64,000 bases of DNA, taken from assembly GCA_003228125.1 (NCBI GenBank), contig QGNP01000001.1, positions 1-64,000 of the forward strand, given 5' to 3'. This stretch comes from Chloroflexota bacterium (GTDB taxonomy: Bacteria; Chloroflexota; Dehalococcoidia; UBA2979). The first letter of the stretch is position 1; every line of letters begins with the position of its first letter. The notes below the pieces were generated by a model, which saw only the letters and a list, made by a program, of their open reading frames with translations, searched no databases and had not been told where the DNA came from. Shown piece after piece: positions 43,488 to 52,740 of the stretch. The translations under genes and the position numbers were made by a program.

Positions 43488-45226
43488 CAGTCATTATTTT
43501 TTATTTAATCATAGGATTACTTGTAGGTGTTTCAGGATTAAATATTTTAAATTCTCATGGACTAAATGAAATATATTTCTTAGCAATTGAAATTATGGTA
43601 GCTTTAATTGTTTTTGAAGGTGCTTTTGCAATTAATATAGAATCTCTAAAGAGGGTGAGTAGTGTTGTCAGAAAACTAATCTCTATTGGTTTTCTAGTTA
43701 CATTTTTTGCCTCGTCTTTTGTTGTGTATTTATCTGGTTTATTAGATCTTCAAACATCTTTCATTGTAGGCTCACTAGTGACTGTATCTGGCCCAACTGT
43801 AATAAGCCCTTTGGTTAAAAGAGCATCATTAAATGAAAAAGTTAAAGCAGTTTTGATTGGTGAATCAATACTAATCGATCCTATTGGTGCAATTTTTGCT
43901 ATTTTTGTATTGGACATTGTACTTTCAGGCATACATGCGGATCCTATTTTTTGGATATTTTCTAGAGTAATTATTGGTATTTTGTTTGGACTTATTGCTA
44001 GTTTAATAATGTGGTTGTGCTTAAGAATTAGCAAAAAATTTGAAAAAGATGAAATATTATTATTGTTAGTTGGCTCAGCAGTTGCAACGTTTTCTTTTTC
44101 AGAAATTATTGCTGATGGATCAGGCCTTTTAAGCGTAGTTACACTGGGAGTAATGCTTTCAGGAATGGACATACCATCTAAAAAAGAAGTTCAAAAAACT
44201 CAAGACATCTTTGTTCGAATATCTATTGCTGGAGTTTTTATATTAGCAAGTGCTGTCGTTGATCTTAATGTTGTTATTGCTCTATGGCCAAAGGGGTTTA
44301 TTGTTATAGGATTAATTGTATTATTGATTCGACCATTATGTGTATTGATTTCATCATATCAATCAAGTTTATCTATTAAAGAAAAGGCATATATTTCTTT
44401 AGTTTCACCAAGGGGCGTTGTGGCTGCAGCGCTAGCAGCATTTGCTGGTGAAAAAATATCTTCCGATGATGGGGCTATCGTAGTTGCATTAGTTTTTTTA
44501 ATTATTGTTATAACTGTAGTTTCACAATTTTCATATGCAGGGTTATTATCTAGATTGTTAGGAGTTGAATCGATGAAAGCATTAATTTCTGGAAATGGAG
44601 AAATATCTAAAAGGATTGCCGATGAGCTATCATCTAATGGTTATCAAGTTTTAGTTATTTTATCTAATGAAGAAGATGGTTATTTTGATAATAGTGATGA
44701 AAAAATAAAAATTTATAAAGGCTCAGCTGCAGATGAAAAGTTTATTCATTCACTCAACTTACGTGAAGTAAATATTGTAGCTGGTGTTTCTGATAGTGAT
44801 GAAAATAATTTATTATTTATACAAATTGTTAAGACTATTAAACCTGACGTAAAATCGTATGCTCTTGTTAATACATTAGATTCTATTACAGCCTTTGAAT
44901 CTTTAGGCATTAAGGCAATTAAGAAAGCAGATGCTGCAGCTAGTTCATTACTTGAATTAATGGGTAATCCTTCAATTCATAATGTTATTGGAGGCGAGGG
45001 TGAGCCTAGATTAGTTTTAGAAGTAGAAGTAGCAAGAGGGATTAAAGGTAAAAAAGTTAAATCTCTTTCTTTGCCAAATGGCGTACTAGTAATTTTGATA
45101 CATAGAAAAGATGATGAGGTTGTACCAAGAGGAGAAACTGTTCTTCAAAATGGTGACAAACTTTTATTGTTTGGCAGATCTACTAATGTTAATTTAGCTA
45201 GAGACATGTTGTTGCAATTTAATTAA
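43403..45226 (+). CDS. CPA1-type cation/proton antiporter with TrkA domains
   Basis: About twelve membrane segments (residues 1-390) are followed by TrkA-N (ALISGNGEISKRIADELSSN, an NAD-binding loop) and TrkA-C (LEVEVARGIKGKKVKSLSL). The ion-binding region reads SGPTVISPL and GESILIDPIGAIFA, with Asp in the second. The layout is that of NhaP2/KefB-like K+ or Na+/H+ antiporters gated by nucleotides. The ATG at 43403 gives 607 residues; a TTG at 43388 is also in frame. Divergent from the acyl-CoA dehydrogenase-like gene. Confidence 0.85.
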   Translation: MENSIFVLITIVGISIAIVDVYLKKTGLPVIIFYLIIGLLVGVSGLNILNSHGLNEIYFLAIEIMVALIVFEGAFAINIESLKRVSSVVRKLISIGFLVTFFASSFVVYLSGLLDLQTSFIVGSLVTVSGPTVISPLVKRASLNEKVKAVLIGESILIDPIGAIFAIFVLDIVLSGIHADPIFWIFSRVIIGILFGLIASLIMWLCLRISKKFEKDEILLLLVGSAVATFSFSEIIADGSGLLSVVTLGVMLSGMDIPSKKEVQKTQDIFVRISIAGVFILASAVVDLNVVIALWPKGFIVIGLIVLLIRPLCVLISSYQSSLSIKEKAYISLVSPRGVVAAALAAFAGEKISSDDGAIVVALVFLIIVITVVSQFSYAGLLSRLLGVESMKALISGNGEISKRIADELSSNGYQVLVILSNEEDGYFDNSDEKIKIYKGSAADEKFIHSLNLREVNIVAGVSDSDENNLLFIQIVKTIKPDVKSYALVNTLDSITAFESLGIKAIKKADAAASSLLELMGNPSIHNVIGGEGEPRLVLEVEVARGIKGKKVKSLSLPNGVLVILIHRKDDEVVPRGETVLQNGDKLLLFGRSTNVNLARDMLLQFN

Positions 45227-45235
45227 GGTTTCTAA

Positions 45236-45988
45236 ATGTTAAATCCAAGCTATAAAGAAATTAATTTTTTTTATTCTAATTTTTCTCGACCTTATTTAAT
45301 TTCTAATATGATTATTTCTTCAGATGGTAATGCCTTGTTTACAGATGAAGATAATAATGGCCTAGGATCTGATGTTGATAGAAGATTGATGAGTGAATTA
45401 CGTTTTCATGCAGATGTTGTAATTAATGGAGCTGAAACACTAAGAGTTTGTGGTTCATCGTCATTGATTAAAGAAAAAGAACTGGTGAAACAAAGAGTTT
45501 CTAATGGAAAATCTGCTCACCCTATTGCTTCTGTTGTAACAAATAGTGGTAATTTGCCTCTAAATAATCGTTTTTTTACTTCTGATGCGTTTGATTCTAT
45601 AATTTTTCTTGGTGATGAAGCAGATCAAAGTGTGCTTAATTTTTTATCAAATTATTGTGAGGAAATTGTTAGTGTACCGAAAGATAATAGAGCAAGATTT
45701 ATTCTTAATTATTTGTATGAAAATTACTCATCAAAAATTATTTTATTAGAAGGAGGCCCAAGTATTAATGGATTATTTTTTGAAAATAATTTAATTGATG
45801 AATATTTTATTACAATTAGTCCTGAAATTTTTATTCCTCAAAACTCTTTTACAACAATTAATCCTAGTAAATATTTAGGCATATACAAGCAAGATTTAAT
45901 CTTAGTTTCGGTACAACACTCTGATGAATCAGGAGAGGTTTTTTTAAGATATAAAAGAAAAAATAAATTTAAAGTTATTAAATCATAA
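45236..45988 (+). CDS. RibD C-terminal-like pyrimidine/dihydrofolate-type reductase
   Basis: A 250-residue protein matching the reductase half of RibD: NMIISSDGNALFTDEDN at the start, a SELRFHADVVINGAETLR block in the middle, and LLEGGPSINGLFFENNLIDEYF at the end. It lacks the deaminase half. Stand-alone homologues are common in Actinobacteriota and Chloroflexota. True RibD is elsewhere in the window (27420), so this one probably has another substrate. It starts 9 bases after the antiporter. Confidence 0.78.
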   Translation: MLNPSYKEINFFYSNFSRPYLISNMIISSDGNALFTDEDNNGLGSDVDRRLMSELRFHADVVINGAETLRVCGSSSLIKEKELVKQRVSNGKSAHPIASVVTNSGNLPLNNRFFTSDAFDSIIFLGDEADQSVLNFLSNYCEEIVSVPKDNRARFILNYLYENYSSKIILLEGGPSINGLFFENNLIDEYFITISPEIFIPQNSFTTINPSKYLGIYKQDLILVSVQHSDESGEVFLRYKRKNKFKVIKS

Positions 45989-46000
45989 GGAGTCTTTATA

Positions 46001-47404
46001 ATGAACAATAATACGAATCTTACTAATGATGCTATTGATTTTTTTGAACGTGCGGAATTTAATGATTTTACTCCTGACATGATTCATATGGCAAAAAGAT
46101 GTTTTATGGATGGACTTGCAGTAATTATTGCCGGTACTGAACAGCCAGCTTTAGTAATTATGGAAAAAATGTATGCAAGATTACCATATCCTGATGAATC
46201 ACGAATACTTGGTAAAAGTTCAATTAGCATGCCAGTTGAAATGGCAGCTAGATGGAATGGTTTAGCTGGGCATGCTATGGATTGGGATGATACTCAATTA
46301 TCAAAGGGAGCAGATAGATTGTATGGACTGCTCACTCATCCCACTATTCCTCCTTTAGCATCAGGCATTGCTGTATCTGATAAATTGGGAAATATTTCTG
46401 GTAAAAAATTTATTGAAGCATTTATAATAGGCTTTGAAGTTGAATGTAAATTAAATGAAGTAATTAATCCCGATCATTATGTCAAAGGTTTTCATAGCAG
46501 TGGAACTTTTGGAACTTTTGGCGCTGTTACGACTACTGCAAAATTAATTGGATTAAGTAGTATTCAATATGCTAATGCTCTAGGTATTGCATCATCAATG
46601 GCAGCAGGCATTAGAGTAAATTTTGGTACTATGACTAAGCCTTTGCATGTAGGAAGGGCTGCAGAAAATGGTGTAACTGCTGCTTTATTAGCTCAAGCAG
46701 GATTTACAGCAAATGAAGAATCTATGGATGGCCCGTGGGGCTTTATAAATGTTGCTGGGCAGACAGGAGAACCTGATTTTTCTTTAGCTACATTTGGAGA
46801 ACCATACAGCATCATTGATCCTGGAGTAAGTATTAAGCCCTATCCATCAGGAGTTTTGACACATCCAAGCATGGATGCAATGAAAAAAATTATGGAAGAA
46901 AATGAATTAACTCCAAATGATATTAAATCAGTACAATTATTTGCAGGTCAAAATATTTTAGCACCAATTAGATATGAAGTTGCTAATACTGAGCTCGAAG
47001 GAAAATTTTCAATGGCTTTTCTTTTATCAGCGATTATTATTTCAGGCCAGGCTGGCAAAAAAGAGTTCACAGATGAATATGTTAAATCTCAAGATGTTCA
47101 GGAAATGCAACGAAAGATATCTACTGTCTATGACCCAGAAATTGAAAAATTAGGAGTTGATAAAATAAGATCTAGGATTGAACTAGAAACTCGTAGTGGT
47201 GAAAAATTTAGCATTATTGCTAATGAGAATTATCGTGGAGGTCCTGATAACCCATTGTCTGATAATGAATTGGAAAATAAATTTGAAATTTGTTCTGAAG
47301 GACTATTGGATAATGAGCAAATTATAAAAGCAAAAGCTTTTATATGGAATTTAGAAAAAGAACAAAAGGTTAATAAAATTATAGATCTAGTGAGTTATCA
47401 ATAA
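46001..47404 (+). CDS. MmgE/PrpD family protein
   Basis: A 467-residue protein of the 2-methylcitrate dehydratase / cis-aconitate decarboxylase fold. Features are AARWNGLAGHAMDWDD, SSGTFGTFGAVTTTAKLIGL, GTMTKPLHVGRAAENG and SIKPYPSGVLTHPSMDA, which is the family's active-site region. Many homologues act on unknown carboxylic acids. An AAGGAG box lies before the ATG. No prpB or prpC is present, so the methylcitrate cycle is not implied. Confidence 0.88.
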   Translation: MNNNTNLTNDAIDFFERAEFNDFTPDMIHMAKRCFMDGLAVIIAGTEQPALVIMEKMYARLPYPDESRILGKSSISMPVEMAARWNGLAGHAMDWDDTQLSKGADRLYGLLTHPTIPPLASGIAVSDKLGNISGKKFIEAFIIGFEVECKLNEVINPDHYVKGFHSSGTFGTFGAVTTTAKLIGLSSIQYANALGIASSMAAGIRVNFGTMTKPLHVGRAAENGVTAALLAQAGFTANEESMDGPWGFINVAGQTGEPDFSLATFGEPYSIIDPGVSIKPYPSGVLTHPSMDAMKKIMEENELTPNDIKSVQLFAGQNILAPIRYEVANTELEGKFSMAFLLSAIIISGQAGKKEFTDEYVKSQDVQEMQRKISTVYDPEIEKLGVDKIRSRIELETRSGEKFSIIANENYRGGPDNPLSDNELENKFEICSEGLLDNEQIIKAKAFIWNLEKEQKVNKIIDLVSYQ

Positions 47405-47406
47405 AT

Positions 47407-48204
47407 CTATAATTTTAATTTTTTCTTTATAATATCTTTTAATTTTATTGGTGGAGTTGTAGTCCAAAAATCATTGTTATTATTATCGATTATTTTTTGT
47501 TCATTTATTTTTGATTGCAAAGATTCAATTGTAGTTTTCATAGCATCAACTACTGTCGCTTTTTTATATTTAAATATTTTATTTTTCCAAAGTATTTCTG
47601 CAAAAACCATTTGTCCTGGAATAATTATCTCTGCTCCTTGAAGTATTGCTTTTTCACTTGCTTTATTGAATGCATTAATTAGTTGCTCGGGATCCTGAAA
47701 TGCTTTTATAACATTATTGTAGTCAATATCAATTGCAATTGATGGGATAGCATTATCTGAGAAATTATTAATTTTAATTTGATGATTAATTAGATCAAGT
47801 AAATTTGGATTAAATGCAAGAACAGCAAATTTTTTTTCAACTTTTTGAGCATATTCCATGGATGCTTGACCATATCCTACAACTGGCATGTCTAATAAAC
47901 TATTAATTTCATTGAGTGCTAAATTTTGAATCATTCCAATTGCAAATCCATCAAATTTTTCTTCTTCTGCTCTTAAAGCATTTTTCAATAGCTGATTACT
48001 GAAAACCATACTACTAGATGCATATCTAGTAACTTCTGCCGGACTAGTGTCTTTAAAAAAATTCGGAGGCATACCATTAATAGTAATAGTTGTATGATCA
48101 TCCTCAATAGTTTTTACATGTTCTTGTAGTAATTTTTGATATTCAGGAATTGAACTAATTTCTAAATATCCTTGATACCAAATGTTTATTATTTTTCTTT
48201 TCAT
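47407..48204 (-). CDS. Asp/Glu/hydantoin racemase-fold protein lacking both catalytic Cys
   Basis: A 265-residue protein of the aspartate/glutamate/hydantoin racemase superfamily: FDGFAIGMIQNLALNEI, then MPVVGYGQASMEYA and GAEIIIPGQMVFAE. The positions of the two catalytic cysteines appear as Met91 and Gln198, so both are lost. Decarboxylases and isomerases of this superfamily keep at least one Cys, so the activity is unpredictable. Its start is one base from the end of the fused CaiB gene, suggesting co-transcription. Confidence 0.75.
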   Translation of the reverse strand: MKRKIINIWYQGYLEISSIPEYQKLLQEHVKTIEDDHTTITINGMPPNFFKDTSPAEVTRYASSSMVFSNQLLKNALRAEEEKFDGFAIGMIQNLALNEINSLLDMPVVGYGQASMEYAQKVEKKFAVLAFNPNLLDLINHQIKINNFSDNAIPSIAIDIDYNNVIKAFQDPEQLINAFNKASEKAILQGAEIIIPGQMVFAEILWKNKIFKYKKATVVDAMKTTIESLQSKINEQKIIDNNNNDFWTTTPPIKLKDIIKKKLKL

Positions 48205-50622
48205 CTATTTTGCGCTGACAACTTTTTCTTTTATTAGATTATTGACGTCTTTTTTTTCATATCCAAGTTCTTTTAGTATAGCTTTGGTATGTTCTCCGCA
48301 TTGCATTGGTGAAGTAATTATATTCTTGGATTTAGAAAAATTTATTACTGGTGAGTGTCTTGACAAAGTTCCCCATTTTGTGGTTATTGGAGATACTAAT
48401 TGATTTAATTTTGCATGTTGATTGTCTATAATAAAGTCACCAAATTTTTCCCCGTCTGCTTTTACGCATGCAATACTCTTGTCAATAAATATTTTTTCAA
48501 GCTTGTTCGCTTCGTATTTTTTAAAAAATATTTCTAGATTAATTCTAGCTTTTGCATTATTGCCGTAATCTTTGTATGAAATTTTACTATGTGAATAAAT
48601 ATTTTTTATTATATCACAGCATTTTTTCCATTCATTCAAGTTTGTAATTTTTAATAAAACCCAAGTATTGTTTTTAGTTTTATAAAGCATATTAAATGGT
48701 GATGTTCCTAATAACTCATCATCTAATTTTATAGCCTTCTGCCTGCCTTTATAATTGTAAAATTCGTGTATTTGAGCATATGAATTCGCCCCTAGCATAT
48801 TTACTTCAATATTTTGTCCTTGCTTATTAACCTCCTTGTTGTAAAGACCTAAAATCATAGCAGTTGCTGCAACGACAGAAGTGTTTGGATCAGGACTTGG
48901 TTCATTTGCAGCATGGATCTGTCTAGCAATATCTGACACCTGATCAATGTTTAATTTATTATAATCAATTTTTTTATCATGGATACTTTGACCAGCTTGT
49001 TTTAATGCTCCTCCAAGTACAGCTCCTGCAATCGGATGTGCTCCTGGCCTATTGGCACTATCTCCTTTTGATCCATAAGCATTAACCCAAGTAAATATAA
49101 TATTTTTATTAATTTTTTTTATTGATTTATAATCAAATCCTAATCGTTCAGCAACACCAGGTCTATTATTATGGATTAAAATATCAGCATTCTTGAGAAG
49201 TTGGTGCATAATTTTTTTCCCATTCTTTGTTTTTAAATCTATAGCTATGCTTTCTTTTCCAACATTGACTTTAGTGATAGGTATTTCATCTCTATACGAT
49301 CGGAATGGATCTCCATTGGGAGGTTCAATTTTTATGACTCTGGCTCCTAGGTCAGCTAACATTGAACTTGCTAATGGAGCAGCTATAACAGATGCTATTT
49401 CTATGATTGTATAACTTTCCAAAGGAGCTTTATTGTTCGATAGAGGTGTTTTTGATCTTGATTTTGATGCTTTAAAGTTAGCTAGAGTTGATTCATGATG
49501 CTCATTTATTTGTGGAGCAGGATTTTTTATAGATGGCTTTAAATTAGAAAAATTTGCAAAAAAACCTACTTGTTTAATTTTTCCTAAAATTGGATCAGGA
49601 TAACTAATGATATTTTTATTTTTAACAATGTCCTTTTGCTTCATTGATTCTTTTGTATTTAAATAAATTTCTGCAGCAATATTGCCATTCTTTATAAATT
49701 TTTTTAACCAATAATTTGCTGTTTTCTTTCTTCCTTCTATTAAAATAATTTTTCTTAATTTTTCTTTAATAATTAAAAAATCTTTATGAAAAAATGCTTG
49801 ATTACTCTGTTCAATTAATTCTTCATCTAAATTCATTTCTTTAGCGAATGCTTTAAATAAACGATCAACTAAATTTCCTGTTTGAATCCATTGATTATCT
49901 TTAGTTAGGAATGGTTGATATGATAATGCTGGCATTTTATCAATTGTTCCAAATTCACCATTGGGTCCATATAAATGTTTGTTTTTTTTAGACAATTGAT
50001 TTAAAAATAATTCATGAAAATCGTACAACATTAATGATTTAAGTAAATTAATTTGAACCAATTGTCCAATATGTGTCTTTTCTCTAACTATTAATGCCGA
50101 GACAATACCGCTTACTGAATTAAAAGCAGCAGCATGACTTGCTACTGGGACAATACTGTAGGAAGGACCTTTTCTTTTCGTTATAGATGATAAAGTTTGC
50201 ATTCTTCCAGCTATTGCAGATACTATTGATTCATATCCGGGATAATTTGCATATTTTCCTTTTTCTCCAAAAGCAGAGATAGTGCAATAAATTATATTCG
50301 GATTTATTTTTTGTAAAGCATGAAAACCAATACCTAATTTTTGTTGTTGCTTTGGATTTCTTGCAGAAATTACAACATCTGTATTTTTCAAAAGTAAAGC
50401 AAGCTCTTGCTTACCTTTTTTAGAACTTAAATTTAATGCTATGCTTTCTTTGCCCCTCATCCACACAGGCGACGAGCCCATTTTTCTAAATGGATCTCCT
50501 CCGGGTTTTTCTATACATAAAACTGATGCTCCAAAATCCGCTAAAATCATTGAAGCTAAGCCAGCCACTGGTCCAATTCCTAGATCCAGCACATTTATTT
50601 TTTTAAATAATTCAGTTTTCAT
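48205..50622 (-). CDS. Double-length CaiB/BaiF CoA-transferase with Asn at both nucleophile sites
   Basis: An 805-residue fusion of two family III CoA-transferase modules, about residues 1-375 and 400-805. Each has a clear N-terminal block (VLDLGIGPVAGLASMILADF; EIASVIAAPLASSMLADLGA) and a GDPFR motif. Family III enzymes use an Asp in a V-D-x-S/T segment to form an aspartyl-CoA anhydride. Here that position reads QIN (Asn192) and EVN (Asn608). Both active sites thus appear changed. It is the first gene of the minus-strand unit ending in the racemase-like gene. The Asn residues were checked on the nucleotide sequence. Confidence 0.85.
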   Translation of the reverse strand: MKTELFKKINVLDLGIGPVAGLASMILADFGASVLCIEKPGGDPFRKMGSSPVWMRGKESIALNLSSKKGKQELALLLKNTDVVISARNPKQQQKLGIGFHALQKINPNIIYCTISAFGEKGKYANYPGYESIVSAIAGRMQTLSSITKRKGPSYSIVPVASHAAAFNSVSGIVSALIVREKTHIGQLVQINLLKSLMLYDFHELFLNQLSKKNKHLYGPNGEFGTIDKMPALSYQPFLTKDNQWIQTGNLVDRLFKAFAKEMNLDEELIEQSNQAFFHKDFLIIKEKLRKIILIEGRKKTANYWLKKFIKNGNIAAEIYLNTKESMKQKDIVKNKNIISYPDPILGKIKQVGFFANFSNLKPSIKNPAPQINEHHESTLANFKASKSRSKTPLSNNKAPLESYTIIEIASVIAAPLASSMLADLGARVIKIEPPNGDPFRSYRDEIPITKVNVGKESIAIDLKTKNGKKIMHQLLKNADILIHNNRPGVAERLGFDYKSIKKINKNIIFTWVNAYGSKGDSANRPGAHPIAGAVLGGALKQAGQSIHDKKIDYNKLNIDQVSDIARQIHAANEPSPDPNTSVVAATAMILGLYNKEVNKQGQNIEVNMLGANSYAQIHEFYNYKGRQKAIKLDDELLGTSPFNMLYKTKNNTWVLLKITNLNEWKKCCDIIKNIYSHSKISYKDYGNNAKARINLEIFFKKYEANKLEKIFIDKSIACVKADGEKFGDFIIDNQHAKLNQLVSPITTKWGTLSRHSPVINFSKSKNIITSPMQCGEHTKAILKELGYEKKDVNNLIKEKVVSAK

Positions 50623-50664
50623 GAGTCCTTAATATAAAATTATAAATCTCTATTAACATTTCCT

Positions 50665-50692
50665 TTGATAAAATTGTTAATATTATCATACT
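50665..50692 (+). promoter_or_regulatory. Putative promoter of the enoyl-CoA hydratase gene
   Basis: TTGATA (50665-50670, five of six) and CATACT (50687-50692, four of six) are 16 bases apart in the divergent gap between the fused CaiB gene and the hydratase. The transcript would start near 50700 and leave a leader of about 50 bases. Confidence 0.4.
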
Positions 50693-50750
50693 GTTTTGAA
50701 AAGTAATTATCAGTAATAAAAAACAAGAAACATTGAAAGGAATATTTGCT

Positions 50751-51560
50751 ATGACTCTTAAATGGGCTCACGATAAAATTATTTACACTAAAGAAGATCA
50801 TGTTGCATTAATCACAAAGAATAGGCCAGATAAATTAAATGCGATGGACAAAGAAATGATGGATGCTTATTATGAGTCTCTTGCAGATGCTGAAAGTGAT
50901 GATGATATAAGGGTTATAGTGATAACTGGTAATGGAAAAGGATGGCATCCTGGTGCTGATCCTGAAATGTTTGTGAAAGGTACGGCAGCAATGAAAAAAG
51001 GTAATCTTCCTTCTTGGAAGAGACCTCCAGCAACTACTCCTCAAATAGCTGCTTTGCGAAATTCATCTAAAATTATTATTGGAGCAATAAATGGATATGC
51101 TTATGGAGCTGGTTTTGGTGATGCTCTATGGTGTGATATCAGAATTATTGCTGAATCAGCAAAACTAGGACCGGTATGGGCAAAGTTTGCTGCTCCTATG
51201 GAAAATGTCACAAGTGCTAATCTAACAAGTATTGTTGGTCCATCAAAAGCTTTAGAGCTTTATTTGCTACGTGAGCCAATTGAATCTGATTATGCTTTAA
51301 AGCTTGGATTAGCTAATTGGGTTGTTCCAGACAATGAATTAATGGACTTTACAATGAAAATGGCAAAAAAAATGGCAACTAACTCACCTTATGGTACTGC
51401 TTTATCTAAATGGATGGTATATAAGTTTGCTGCACCTGATATTGGCCAGCATGTTGAATTGTTTCGACTAGCTGAAAATATTACTGGATTAACTGAAGAT
51501 TCAAAAGAAGGTGGTGTAGCATTCCGTGAGCGAAGAGACCCAGATTTTAAGGGGATTTAA
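50751..51560 (+). CDS. Enoyl-CoA hydratase/isomerase family protein
   Basis: A crotonase-fold protein of 269 residues from the ATG at 50751, preceded by a GAAAGGA box; the TTG at 50733 would put the box inside the gene. HVALITKNRPDKLNAMDKEMM is the N-terminal fingerprint, and the oxyanion-hole parts are WHPGADPEMF and NGYAYGAGFGDALWCD. The exact catalytic acid residues cannot be set by eye. Reaction within an acyl-CoA pathway is likely, given the surrounding CoA-transferases. Confidence 0.87.
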   Translation: MTLKWAHDKIIYTKEDHVALITKNRPDKLNAMDKEMMDAYYESLADAESDDDIRVIVITGNGKGWHPGADPEMFVKGTAAMKKGNLPSWKRPPATTPQIAALRNSSKIIIGAINGYAYGAGFGDALWCDIRIIAESAKLGPVWAKFAAPMENVTSANLTSIVGPSKALELYLLREPIESDYALKLGLANWVVPDNELMDFTMKMAKKMATNSPYGTALSKWMVYKFAAPDIGQHVELFRLAENITGLTEDSKEGGVAFRERRDPDFKGI

Positions 51561-51678
51561 ATTAAATAGGCACTATTAATAATCGGATATGTTAATGATA
51601 TTGATGATATAGGGACATCCACTCAAATTAGATAAAAAATGTTTTTACAGTAATTATGAATAAATATAGGAGTAATAA

Positions 51679-52737
51679 ATGGCAAAAAAAAATAAGCGCG
51701 GCATATCTTTAGCTTATTCTGATTTAGAAGTGAAGCCACAATTAGCAAAAGATGCAGAAGATGCCGGCTTTGATATTATTTGGAATTCAGGTGAGAGTAT
51801 TCCATTATTTGGTTCGATTTCTAAAACAACTCAAGAAATTCCATTTGGATCAGGAGTTATTAGGGCTTTTGCTCATGACATTAGAGAATTAGCACAATCA
51901 TCAGTAGATTTACAAAGATTATCAAATAATCGATTTATTCTTGGGCTTGGCGGTGGGACAAAAAGAATGAATATTAATCAACTTGGACAAGAGTTTGATC
52001 ATCCTGCTACTAGATTAAGAGAAATGATACGAGGATTAAAACATGCATGGAAAACTCCTTATAACAAGGATATGAATTTTGATGGTAAATACTATTCAAT
52101 GCAAGGAAAAGGCTTAAGAGGTGTAGTATCTGATTCTGGATTAGCTGGTTTTGGTGGATTAGACACAAAAACACCTCCTAAACCAGCCGCAATTTATCTT
52201 GCAGCAGTTAATAAAGCAATGTTTCGTTTAGCTGGGGATCTTTGTGATGGATTGTGCGGACATCCAATTGCATCTGTGAGGTTTATTAATGAAGTAGCCT
52301 GGCCTTCTATTGATGAAGGTTTGAAAAGAAGCAATAGAAGTCGAGACGATTTTGATCACAATGCCTGGATTGTCACTGCTATTTCTAGTGATCAAAAACA
52401 AGCAGAAAAAGAAGCTAAATATCACATTGCTCGATTTATGGCTACGAGAAGCTATGGTATTATACTTGATTCACAAGGACACACAGATCTTAAAGAAAAA
52501 ATACAAAATGAATTTTTTAATAATCCTGACGATGTTGAATCTTTAATTAATGCTATTCCTGATGAAATAGCTCGAGAACATTCTATTTATGGAACCATTG
52601 ATCAAGTTCGAGAACAGGCAGAAAAATATGAGGGAGTTGTTAACACATCAACTTTCTATTGTGCTTCTGCCCTAATGTCACATGATCGTATTCATGAGAA
52701 CATACAATTAATGATTGAAGCATTTGGAAATAATTAG
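51679..52737 (+). CDS. LLM-class flavin/F420-dependent oxidoreductase
   Basis: A 352-residue luciferase-like protein: EDAGFDIIWNSGESIPLFG at the start, FGSGVIRAFAHDIRELAQSS, NNRFILGLGGGTKRMN and the C-terminal TIDQVREQAEKYEGVV. These match the LLM class, with F420 plausible in this genome. AGGAG precedes the ATG. It is 119 bases after the hydratase on the same strand and convergent with the CaiB run. Confidence 0.85.
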   Translation: MAKKNKRGISLAYSDLEVKPQLAKDAEDAGFDIIWNSGESIPLFGSISKTTQEIPFGSGVIRAFAHDIRELAQSSVDLQRLSNNRFILGLGGGTKRMNINQLGQEFDHPATRLREMIRGLKHAWKTPYNKDMNFDGKYYSMQGKGLRGVVSDSGLAGFGGLDTKTPPKPAAIYLAAVNKAMFRLAGDLCDGLCGHPIASVRFINEVAWPSIDEGLKRSNRSRDDFDHNAWIVTAISSDQKQAEKEAKYHIARFMATRSYGIILDSQGHTDLKEKIQNEFFNNPDDVESLINAIPDEIAREHSIYGTIDQVREQAEKYEGVVNTSTFYCASALMSHDRIHENIQLMIEAFGNN

Positions 52738-52740
52738 AAA

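Noticed and set aside
48205-50622. Double CaiB as two genes joined by a sequencing error
   Set aside because: The linker of about 25 residues is continuous in frame, Lys/Ser-rich and free of homopolymer trouble, and similar double-length family members are known.
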